Shown piece after piece: positions 1 to 5,355 of a stretch of DNA of 5,658 nucleotides. The DNA is from Methanobacterium sp. (GTDB taxonomy: Archaea > Methanobacteriota > Methanobacteria > Methanobacteriales > Methanobacteriaceae): NCBI GenBank assembly GCA_028682985.1, contig JAJRAE010000103.1, forward strand, positions 1 to 5,658, read 5' to 3'. How positions within the stretch are numbered: position 1 is the first letter of the stretch; each line of letters starts with the position of its first letter. A program made the position numbers and the translations under genes. Below the pieces are notes generated by a model. The model saw only the letters and a list, made by a program, of their open reading frames with translations. It ran no database searches and had not been told where the DNA came from.

Positions 1-244
1 CAGTAAGAGTTTATTCCTAAACAGTACGATCTGTGATCACAGTAATTTAAAGAAACTTGTGACAATAGTAACTAAAAACAGTAATTTCTAAATAATTCAA
101 GGAATTATAGTGAATACTATACTAATTAATTTAAATAATAGTCAGTAAAAACAGTTTTTATAACTAATTAAAATCCATTTAAAACAATAAAATGGATTAA
201 AAATCTGTTAAACCACATATAAAAAATTTCATTTATAAAAATTA
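1..244. other. AT-rich non-coding spacer rich in short inverted repeats
   Basis: No open frame of useful length is seen on either strand. Perfect short inverted repeats are visible: a 12-base palindrome CTGTGATCACAG at 31-42; 7-base arms around AAG at 92-108; 6-base arms around GAAT at 106-121; 6-base arms around CAG at 146-160; and 9-base arms at 172-198. The pentamer CAGTA occurs at 1, 22, 40, 79 and 143, and ACAGTAATTT occurs twice (39-48 and 78-87). The stretch lies downstream of the kinase gene. It may also contain the promoter or terminator of an unseen gene to the left. No function is assigned. Confidence 0.6.
172..198 (-). terminator. Probable 3' hairpin/terminator of the sensor kinase gene
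   Basis: A perfect 9-base stem (172-180 with 190-198) closes a 9-base loop and starts 46 bases past the kinase stop codon. Read on the minus strand, the stem runs into a TTTT tract and AT-rich sequence. A second small hairpin (146-160) with a T5 run follows. Archaeal termination depends mainly on oligo-T tracts, so the hairpin may instead protect the 3' end of the transcript. Assignment is by position and structure only. Confidence 0.45.
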
Positions 245-2287
245 TTATTTAAAAATGAATCTAAACTCTGCACCATCATCAGATTTTACCATGAGTTCAC
301 CGTCTATCTGGGATATCAAACCATTAATAAGCTGCATTCCCAGTGTGTTGGTCTGGTTAATATCCAAGTCACTAGTTAGGCCTACACCATTATCTCGGAT
401 TGAAACTAAATATTCATCTCCTTCCTTTTTAAAATCTATCATTATTTTACCTGCCCTACCATCAGGGAATGCGTGTTTGATGGAGTTGGTGATCATCTCG
501 TTTATTACCAGGAAACAGGGAATGGCCTTATTAATATCAAGGTAGATGTTTTGAGCATTTATCTCCAACTTCACAAGGTCAATGTTTACGCCGTAAGAGC
601 TGTATATGTTTTCAGTTAACTTGGTGAGATATTCTGTGATGTTTATCTCTGCGAAGTTCCCTGACTGATAAAGTTTCTCATGGATAATTGCCATGGATTT
701 AACCCGGTTCTGGCTTTCCTTAAAAACTTCAAATGACTTCTCATCCTCGATGTACATAGACTGAAGGTTTAGAAGGCTGCTTATGATTTGCAGGTTGTTC
801 TTAACTCGGTGGTGAATCTCCTTTAAGAGTACATTTTTCTCCTGTAAAGAGTCCTGCATTTGGGCTTCTATATTTTTATGATGGGTGATGTCCCGGCTGG
901 TGATCATGAATGCGGTGGGATTTTCCTCAGAATCCTTGATCACGGCGATGTTCCATTCACCAATGAACTGATCCCCATTTTTCCGTATTAGCCGGTATTC
1001 CAGATTACGCAGTACATCTTCCTTAACCGTAGTTTTTAAATCATTTTGGGCCTTTTCCCGACACTCGCTGTTGATCAGCTCAAATATGGATTTGTCAATA
1101 AGCTCATCATCCTCGTAGCCGTACATATGCAAAGCCTGTTTGGAGGTGTATCTGATCTTTCCCTGCAAGTCGGTGGTTACTATAGAATCCGGATCGGTGT
1201 TCACCAGGGTGGAGTACAGTATCTCTGATTCTGCAAGGGCTTTTTTCATCTCTTTTTCAGTGGTTAGGTCACTTCCAATACAAACAAGGCCTAATGGTTC
1301 TTTTTCACTGATTTTGATCAGGGAAACTGACAGTATAACCGATATTAATTGTTCTTCACTGGATCTTATCTCGGTTTCAAAGGTTTTTACTTGACCAATT
1401 TCATGGGAGTTGAGGAATTCTAGTATCTCATCCATATGTTCTGGGGGGAATATCAGTTCACAGGATTCTCCAATTAGGTCATCTTTCTTATATTTGAGGA
1501 GGTTCATAAGGCTCTGATTTATGAGAACAATCTTTTTCTGGGTGTTCATGATGATTAAGAAATTTGACATAGTGGAAAGTATTTTATCAGCAGCCATAGC
1601 TGGGGTGAGCACTGGGAAGCGGTATTTCCAAATGCCGTAAGAAATGAAGAGCAGGCCGATGGTGATGCTGATCATGGTTATCTCCGGGAGACGGAGGCCA
1701 AACAGGGGAATTAAGTAATCGAAGGTTAAGCTGAATACAAAGGGTGCGAACAGCCCCAGGAATATGTATTTGGTCTGTTTTTTCTTTAACTCATCACTTG
1801 TATTGTAGTAATGTTTTAATATGAAAAATGAGGTTACAAATCCTCCTATAAAACTCCAGACACTCATTAGTATGAAGAATAATAAGAATGGATTGAAGTG
1901 GTAGGTCCAGCCCCAGTATGCATATATGGTATTTTCTGGGAAGATAATTATGCCTATAATTGCTAAAACCAGGGCCGGAGCATAGATTAAAATATAAGTG
2001 TATCTGTGTTTGAGTAACTCACTTTTACCAGTGAATACCAGGAAGATGTTTAAAAGAAGGGCCGGGACCAATGTCCATAAACTGCTCACTTTGATCCATA
2101 ATATGGCGGTCTCTATGGATTCTGCCTGGCGATACCCAAATTCAATAAAGGCTAGAAAACCGATTAATATAGATAAAACTGCGACTAAACGGTTTAAGCT
2201 ATTTTCAGGATTTTTATAATAGATAAAATTACCTAAAAAGAAACAGATAAAGGCAGCGATAAGGGAGATTAATGCGAAGATGTTCAT
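245..2287 (-). CDS. Membrane sensor histidine kinase (7TM-PAS-PAS-HisKA_2-HATPase)
   Basis: This 680-residue protein should sense a signal at or in the membrane and autophosphorylate on histidine. Residues 1-220 hold about seven hydrophobic helices (roughly 4-24, 34-51, 62-86, 97-117, 132-158, 172-196, 202-220), as in the 7TM N-terminal domain of archaeal histidine kinases. Two PAS domains follow (about 235-345 and 352-475; the second ends in the typical SRDIT). The HisKA_2 dimerisation box EIHHRVKNNLQ is at 490-500; H493 is the likely phosphoacceptor. The ATPase domain has an N-box (NEMITNSIKHAF, 596-607), G1 (DNGVG, 632-636) and G2 (TLGM, 648-651), so the catalytic parts look intact. The ATG at 2287 is the only plausible start: it leads straight into helix 1, and no alternative start is seen before the upstream in-frame stop. 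No clear Shine-Dalgarno sequence precedes it. No response regulator is adjacent, so the partner and ligand are unknown. HisKA_2 kinases of this build are common in Methanobacteriales. Confidence 0.93.
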   Translation of the reverse strand: MNIFALISLIAAFICFFLGNFIYYKNPENSLNRLVAVLSILIGFLAFIEFGYRQAESIETAILWIKVSSLWTLVPALLLNIFLVFTGKSELLKHRYTYILIYAPALVLAIIGIIIFPENTIYAYWGWTYHFNPFLLFFILMSVWSFIGGFVTSFFILKHYYNTSDELKKKQTKYIFLGLFAPFVFSLTFDYLIPLFGLRLPEITMISITIGLLFISYGIWKYRFPVLTPAMAADKILSTMSNFLIIMNTQKKIVLINQSLMNLLKYKKDDLIGESCELIFPPEHMDEILEFLNSHEIGQVKTFETEIRSSEEQLISVILSVSLIKISEKEPLGLVCIGSDLTTEKEMKKALAESEILYSTLVNTDPDSIVTTDLQGKIRYTSKQALHMYGYEDDELIDKSIFELINSECREKAQNDLKTTVKEDVLRNLEYRLIRKNGDQFIGEWNIAVIKDSEENPTAFMITSRDITHHKNIEAQMQDSLQEKNVLLKEIHHRVKNNLQIISSLLNLQSMYIEDEKSFEVFKESQNRVKSMAIIHEKLYQSGNFAEINITEYLTKLTENIYSSYGVNIDLVKLEINAQNIYLDINKAIPCFLVINEMITNSIKHAFPDGRAGKIMIDFKKEGDEYLVSIRDNGVGLTSDLDINQTNTLGMQLINGLISQIDGELMVKSDDGAEFRFIFK

Positions 2288-2328
2288 GGGGATCGCTTCA
2301 AATATTTTTAGGAGATAAAATCTTATTC

Positions 2329-2339
2329 TATATAATTTT
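2329..2339 (-). promoter_or_regulatory. Candidate TATA box for the sensor kinase
   Basis: Read on the minus strand the sequence is AAAATTATATA, close to archaeal BRE/TATA boxes. About 25 bases downstream would put the transcript start near 2308, giving a leader of about 20 bases before the ATG at 2287. That fits the lack of a clear ribosome binding site. A second TATA-like stretch lies at 2374-2386 and could serve either strand. Confidence 0.35.
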
Positions 2340-2568
2340 GTATGCTTAACTACTAAATCTTATTACATATCACAAATATTTATAATCTACAGTTATTTTA
2401 AGGTTGAAGATGCACTATACTAAAAATTAACTCAGCTAAACGAATTGAAAACGCTTTATTTATTAATATACTCTAATTTAACTATAGAGGATTCTATTGT
2501 TGTGAGTTCTCTAAAGATAGTAGCTTTTTTTCTATGGGTAACTCGGGATAGGACTTAAATTTAATATT

Positions 2569-2581
2569 ATGTAAAAGACAT
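2569..2581. promoter_or_regulatory. Possible PadR-type operator half-sites (ATGT-N5-ACAT)
   Basis: A perfect ATGT...ACAT inverted repeat with a 5-base spacer lies about 100 bases before the candidate TATA box of the padR-like gene. Bacterial PadR from lactic acid bacteria is known to bind ATGT-N8-ACAT, so the half-sites match but the spacing does not. ATGTAAA is repeated at 2590-2596. In AT-rich DNA such a pattern can arise by chance. Confidence 0.2.
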
Positions 2582-2682
2582 TGAATCTGATGTAAATTTA
2601 GTGTTCTGTTGACATTAACAATGAAGGATCACATTTTTTTTAAGTATTTATTAAAACGTTAAACTTTAATACAATGTATTCT

Positions 2683-2694
2683 AACTATATAATA
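2683..2694 (+). promoter_or_regulatory. Candidate TATA box for the PadR-GyrI operon
   Basis: The sequence AACTATATAATA resembles an archaeal TATA box. It would place the transcript start near 2713-2718 and leave a leader of about 35-40 bases before the ATG at 2754. The small palindrome TTAAA-C-TTTAA (2659-2669) sits just upstream, where a regulator could bind. A second TATA-like stretch at 2725-2737 is too close to the ATG unless the message is leaderless. Confidence 0.4.
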
Positions 2695-2753
2695 TCATCA
2701 ATTTAGAATAATAAAAAAATTTTCTTAAATATATAAAAAAAGGAAAATATTTA

Positions 2754-3296
2754 ATGGCAGAACAAATTTCAGATTTGGAAGCAGCAATATTAGGGCTCCT
2801 CTATGAAGAACCACAATACGGTTATCAATTGGAGAAAACCATAGAAGGGTGGGGAATGCGTAATTGGACCCAGATAGGATTCTCATCCATATACTACATC
2901 TTGAAGAAGCTGGAGAAAAAGGAACTGGTAAAGGCAAAACTAGAACAGATGGAGGGAAAACCAGCCCGGAAAGTGTTCACCATCACCACAATGGGCAGAG
3001 AAACCATGAAAGAAAAAATTAAGGACCTATTAAGCTGGAATAAAAAGTTAATATCGCCTTTTGACCTGGGCCTAGCCTATATGAATTATCTAAAACCAAG
3101 CGAAGTAGTAGAATGCCTAGAAAACTACAAGGAATCAGCCAGTGGTCGGATCAGATTCCTGGAAAGCTCAGTAAAAACCCAGAAGGAATTAAAATCGCCC
3201 CCACATATGGTGGCCTTGTTTAGCCGGCCATTAAAACAGCTTAAAAATGATGTGGAATGGGTGGAAGAATTTATAACCGAGATAAAAAGTGAATAG
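2754..3296 (+). CDS. PadR-family winged-helix transcriptional regulator
   Basis: This 180-residue cytoplasmic DNA-binding protein probably represses its own operon until an inducer binds. The N-terminal winged helix (about 7-82) has the PadR signature: ILGLLYEEPQYGYQLEK (12-28), recognition-helix region FSSIYYILKKLEKKELV (43-59), and a wing followed by ARKVFTITTMGRE (71-83). Residues about 95-178 are charged and helical, as in the Vir_C-type C-terminal dimerisation domain of longer PadR proteins. The motif RNWTQIGFSSIYYIL resembles a PadR subgroup also known from Firmicutes. The start ATG has a modest AAAAAGGA ribosome binding site 9 bases upstream (2737-2744). It is the first gene of a tightly spaced plus-strand cluster whose next two genes encode GyrI-like ligand-binding proteins, which suggests control of a response to small toxic molecules. 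Family assignment is firm; target and inducer are inferred. Confidence 0.92.
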   Translation: MAEQISDLEAAILGLLYEEPQYGYQLEKTIEGWGMRNWTQIGFSSIYYILKKLEKKELVKAKLEQMEGKPARKVFTITTMGRETMKEKIKDLLSWNKKLISPFDLGLAYMNYLKPSEVVECLENYKESASGRIRFLESSVKTQKELKSPPHMVALFSRPLKQLKNDVEWVEEFITEIKSE

Positions 3297-3327
3297 CCTT
3301 TTTTGGAATTTTATTATTCAAATAAAT

Positions 3328-3333
3328 GGAGAG
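3328..3333 (+). promoter_or_regulatory. Ribosome binding site fixing the start of the GyrI-like gene
   Basis: GGAGAG ends 8 bases before the ATG at 3342. This supports that ATG over the TTG at 3303, which lies only 6 bases after the padR stop codon and has no such site at normal spacing. Confidence 0.7.
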
Positions 3334-3341
3334 AAAATGAT

Positions 3342-3800
3342 ATGGAGATAAAAGAAAAGAAAATACCGGAAAGAAAGGTGGCATATATAAGTTACCAGGG
3401 ACCGTTTGAAGAAATACCAGTACTTATGGGAGAAATAGTGGGCTTTTTAATGGCCAAGGGCCTGCAGATAATGGGTCCGCCCTTTGGTGTTTATTACAAC
3501 AGCCCCCAGGAAGTACCAGTGGAAGAGCTGTACTACGAGATAGGTATGCCCTTTGCAGGGGAAGCAAACGAAGAAGGAAGGATTAAGATCAAGACCATTC
3601 CGGAACAGCTGGTCCTCTCCACGGTCTATAAGGGAGCTTATAGTGAAGCAGGAAAAGCCATAGGGGCCCTGGCCCAGCACGCCTATCAGAATAAATACGA
3701 GATAACCGGACCACCTATGGAGATATACATATCCGACCCCAACGAAACTCCGGAAGATGAATTGTTAACAGAGATGTGCTTCCCAGTGAAAAAGTCTTAA
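3342..3800 (+). CDS. Stand-alone GyrI-like (AraC effector-binding fold) protein
   Basis: This 152-residue soluble protein belongs to the GyrI-like/AraC effector-binding family, whose members bind bulky hydrophobic or cationic compounds. It is built of two copies of the SHS2-type unit: about 12-71 and 90-148. Each copy has an opening strand (YISYQGPF, STVYKGAY), a helix, a GPP turn (45-47, 123-125), a Y-containing strand, a P-x-E-x-P/E-L segment and a glutamate in the last strand (E66, E144). In BmrR- and Rob-like relatives a buried glutamate in this fold contacts ligand. No DNA-binding domain is present, so it is a separate sensor, scavenger or enzyme. An open frame continues upstream to a TTG at 3303, but those 13 residues are not family-like and the ATG at 3342 has a good ribosome binding site. 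It follows the padR-like gene by 45 bases and is probably co-transcribed. The ligand is unknown. Confidence 0.88.
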   Translation: MEIKEKKIPERKVAYISYQGPFEEIPVLMGEIVGFLMAKGLQIMGPPFGVYYNSPQEVPVEELYYEIGMPFAGEANEEGRIKIKTIPEQLVLSTVYKGAYSEAGKAIGALAQHAYQNKYEITGPPMEIYISDPNETPEDELLTEMCFPVKKS

Positions 3801-3820
3801 TAAATCTATTTCTTAAAATT

Positions 3821-3825
3821 AAGGA
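3821..3825 (+). promoter_or_regulatory. Ribosome binding site favouring the ATG at 3832
   Basis: AAGGA lies 6 bases before the ATG at 3832 but directly abuts the in-frame ATG at 3826. Normal spacing therefore favours the second ATG and removes two residues (Met-His) from the longer reading. Confidence 0.5.
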
Positions 3826-3831
3826 ATGCAT

Positions 3832-4875
3832 ATGGAATCATCAGACAAATCGCATATTATAGCACCCTGTGGAATGAACTGTGCAGTTTGCTCGGCTTAT
3901 TTGAGAGACAAAGATAAATGCCCAGGATGCAGGATAGAAAACACCAATAAAAGAGCTAGTGTTGACAGATGTAAAATTAAAAACTGTGAATTTATACAAA
4001 AGGATAATTTAGAGTTCTGTTCTGGTTGCGAAATCTTTCCATGTAAGAGATTGAAAAATCTAAACCAAAGATATAAGACTAAATACAACATGAGCATGGT
4101 GGAAAACCTTGAATATATCAAAGATTTTGGTATGGAGAAATTTTTGGAAAACGAGGATAAAAGATGGACCTGTTCTGATTGCGGAGGCACAATCTGTGTG
4201 CATAAAGGATACTGTGATAGTTGTGGGAAAATCTACTGGAGCATAAAGAAGATGGTTAAAATAGACTTAAAAAAAGATGATAAGGAGTTTTATAACCCCT
4301 CAAAAAGTGAGCCTTCTTTGGTAGAGGTTCCTGAGATGAAATTTTTAATGATAGACGGAGAAGGGGATCCCAACACCTCTCAGAATTACCGGGAAGCAAT
4401 GGAAGCATTATTTCCAGTTTCATACAAGGTAAAATTCATCTCAAAAAGGGAAAAATCCAAAGATTATGTGGTCATGCCTCTGGAAGGGTTTTGGTGGGCG
4501 GATAACATGGAAAACTTCACAGATGAAGATAAAAGCTGCTGGAAATGGACGGCCATGATCAGGCAGCCAGATTTTATAAGTCAAAGGATGATAAAGGACG
4601 CCATAAATGAAGTGGAGGAAAAGAAAGATCCCCCAGCAATCTACAAAATCCGATTTGAAAAGTTTAAGGAAGGACTATCAGCCCATATAATGCACATAGG
4701 CCCATATTCAGAGGAAGGACCTACAGTGGAAAAGCTTCATAACTTCATCCAGGAGAAAGGGTACCAATTTGATGGAACCAAACCCGACCAGAGACATCAT
4801 GAAATCTACCTGAGTGATATACGACGTACGAAACAGGAAAGACTTAAAACAGTTATCAGACAGCCGATAAGATGA
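3832..4875 (+). CDS. DUF3795/zinc-ribbon protein fused to a GyrI-like domain (COG4832 type)
   Basis: This 347-residue protein (349 from the ATG at 3826) has two unlike halves. Residues 1-135 are cysteine-rich: C13, C17, C20, C30, C33, C47, C52, C63, C66 and C71 match the DUF3795 pattern (APCGMNCAVC, CPGC, CSGC). C114xxC117, C122 and C128xxC131 then form what looks like a zinc ribbon. Metal or iron-sulfur binding is likely but not shown. After a lysine-rich linker, about 160-347 is a GyrI-like small-molecule-binding domain: VPEMKFLMIDGEG (166-178), the aromatic LEGFWWADN (217-225), WKWTAMIRQPDF (237-248), HIMHIGPYSEEGPT (285-298) and HHEIYLSDIRRT (322-333). These match the COG4832 family, some members of which hydrolyse cyclopropane-bearing DNA-alkylating natural products. 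Here that activity is only a possibility. It lies 31 bases after the stand-alone GyrI-like gene in the same apparent operon. The fusion may couple a metal or redox site to ligand handling. Confidence 0.88.
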   Translation: MESSDKSHIIAPCGMNCAVCSAYLRDKDKCPGCRIENTNKRASVDRCKIKNCEFIQKDNLEFCSGCEIFPCKRLKNLNQRYKTKYNMSMVENLEYIKDFGMEKFLENEDKRWTCSDCGGTICVHKGYCDSCGKIYWSIKKMVKIDLKKDDKEFYNPSKSEPSLVEVPEMKFLMIDGEGDPNTSQNYREAMEALFPVSYKVKFISKREKSKDYVVMPLEGFWWADNMENFTDEDKSCWKWTAMIRQPDFISQRMIKDAINEVEEKKDPPAIYKIRFEKFKEGLSAHIMHIGPYSEEGPTVEKLHNFIQEKGYQFDGTKPDQRHHEIYLSDIRRTKQERLKTVIRQPIR

Positions 4876-4902
4876 TTATAACATTAATTAAAAAAAATTA
4901 AA

Positions 4903-4908
4903 GGTGAT
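4903..4908 (+). promoter_or_regulatory. Strong archaeal ribosome binding site (GGTGAT)
   Basis: GGTGAT matches the core of the methanogen anti-Shine-Dalgarno complement GGAGGTGAT and ends 6 bases before the ATG at 4915. It confirms that start and supports translation of the small membrane protein. Confidence 0.75.
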
Positions 4909-4914
4909 TTAAAG

Positions 4915-5301
4915 ATGAATAAAATTGTTAAGTTAATTCTCTTCGGATTTTTAATCTGGCTGGTACCATTCCTGATATCTTTATTAATTTTCCCATTGAA
5001 ATCTACCGTGAATCCCCTGTTTGAATCAATAATGCCTGTTGTTATATCAGCAACCGTAGTCTGCCTGGCCTACCTATACCTAACAGGAATTGAAAAGGAT
5101 TACCTTAAGGAAGGATTAACAGCAGGTGTAACCTGGCTTATAATAAGCCTGATAATAGATCTGATCTTGTTCCTCCCGGCCAGTCCCATGCAGATGAGCT
5201 TCACCAGTTACATCATGGACATAGGCATCACTTACCTCATGATACCAATCATAACCACTGGAATGGGCATGACAACCCAAAATATTAAAATTAACAGTTA
5301 A
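4915..5301 (+). CDS. Small four-helix integral membrane protein, function unknown
   Basis: This 128-residue protein is almost wholly hydrophobic, with four predicted helices at about 5-27, 35-57, 67-89 and 98-118. Short polar loops separate them (for example GIEKDYLKEG at 58-67), and the tail is short and polar. I do not recognise a named family. It lacks an obvious transport or catalytic motif and has no cleavable signal peptide. It follows the DUF3795-GyrI gene by 39 bases, which contain no clear promoter, and it has a strong ribosome binding site, so co-transcription is likely. The next gene encodes a clear paralogue, including the shared pattern FGF-(x)2-WL-(x)-P near the N terminus and the motif YLKEG/YVKEG followed by WLIIS. 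A tandem pair of small four-helix proteins could form a heteromeric membrane complex, perhaps an export or membrane-protection unit for the compound sensed by the GyrI-like proteins; that is speculation from context. Confidence 0.8.
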   Translation: MNKIVKLILFGFLIWLVPFLISLLIFPLKSTVNPLFESIMPVVISATVVCLAYLYLTGIEKDYLKEGLTAGVTWLIISLIIDLILFLPASPMQMSFTSYIMDIGITYLMIPIITTGMGMTTQNIKINS

Positions 5302-5347
5302 ATCCTAAAAATCTTTAAGTAAAAGGGATAAATAAAAATCAAGAAAT

Positions 5348-5353
5348 GGGAGG
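5348..5353 (+). promoter_or_regulatory. Unusually close Shine-Dalgarno sequence (GGGAGG)
   Basis: GGGAGG ends only 2 bases before the ATG at 5356, against the usual 5-8. No other ATG, GTG or TTG gives a sensible start in this frame: upstream the frame is open back to a TAA at 5329, but with no start codon. Either the short spacing is tolerated or translation is coupled to the preceding gene. Confidence 0.45.
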
Positions 5354-5355
5354 GG

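Larger units (their letters stand above)
2288..2753. other. Divergent intergenic region between kinase and padR-like gene
   Basis: This 466-base, strongly AT-rich stretch separates two start codons facing outward. Only trivial open frames occur, for example six codons from 2410. It contains TATA-like boxes on both strands, T-runs at 2525-2531 and 2634-2641, ATGT-N5-ACAT at 2569-2581, a TTAAA-C-TTTAA palindrome at 2659-2669, and an imperfect hairpin at 2601-2632 just before the T8 run. No tRNA- or rRNA-like sequence was recognised. It is long for a promoter region in a compact archaeal genome, so a small RNA or an extended operator region is possible but not shown. Confidence 0.6.

Noticed and set aside
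31..42. Perfect 12-base palindrome CTGTGATCACAG as a defined operator
   Set aside because: A palindrome of this length is expected about once in a window of this size by chance, so it is listed only as part of the spacer.
1..244. Possible CRISPR-like repeats in the left spacer
   Set aside because: Repeated units are only 5-10 bases and unevenly spaced, with no repeat-spacer regularity.
255..545. Plus-strand 96-codon open frame opposite the kinase ATPase domain
   Set aside because: The minus strand carries intact N, G1 and G2 boxes; this is an antisense artefact.
2725..2737. TATA-like TTAAATATATAAA just before the padR-like ATG
   Set aside because: It would start transcription at or after the ATG, and a ribosome binding site lies in between, so the box at 2683-2694 fits better.
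3303..3341. TTG-initiated N-terminal extension of the GyrI-like gene
   Set aside because: The thirteen extra residues do not look like the family, and the ATG at 3342 has GGAGAG at 8-base spacing, while the TTG has no suitable site and nearly touches the padR stop.
3897..4190. Minus-strand 97-codon open frame opposite the cysteine-rich region
   Set aside because: The plus strand encodes the conserved CxxC motifs; the antisense frame has no recognisable domain.
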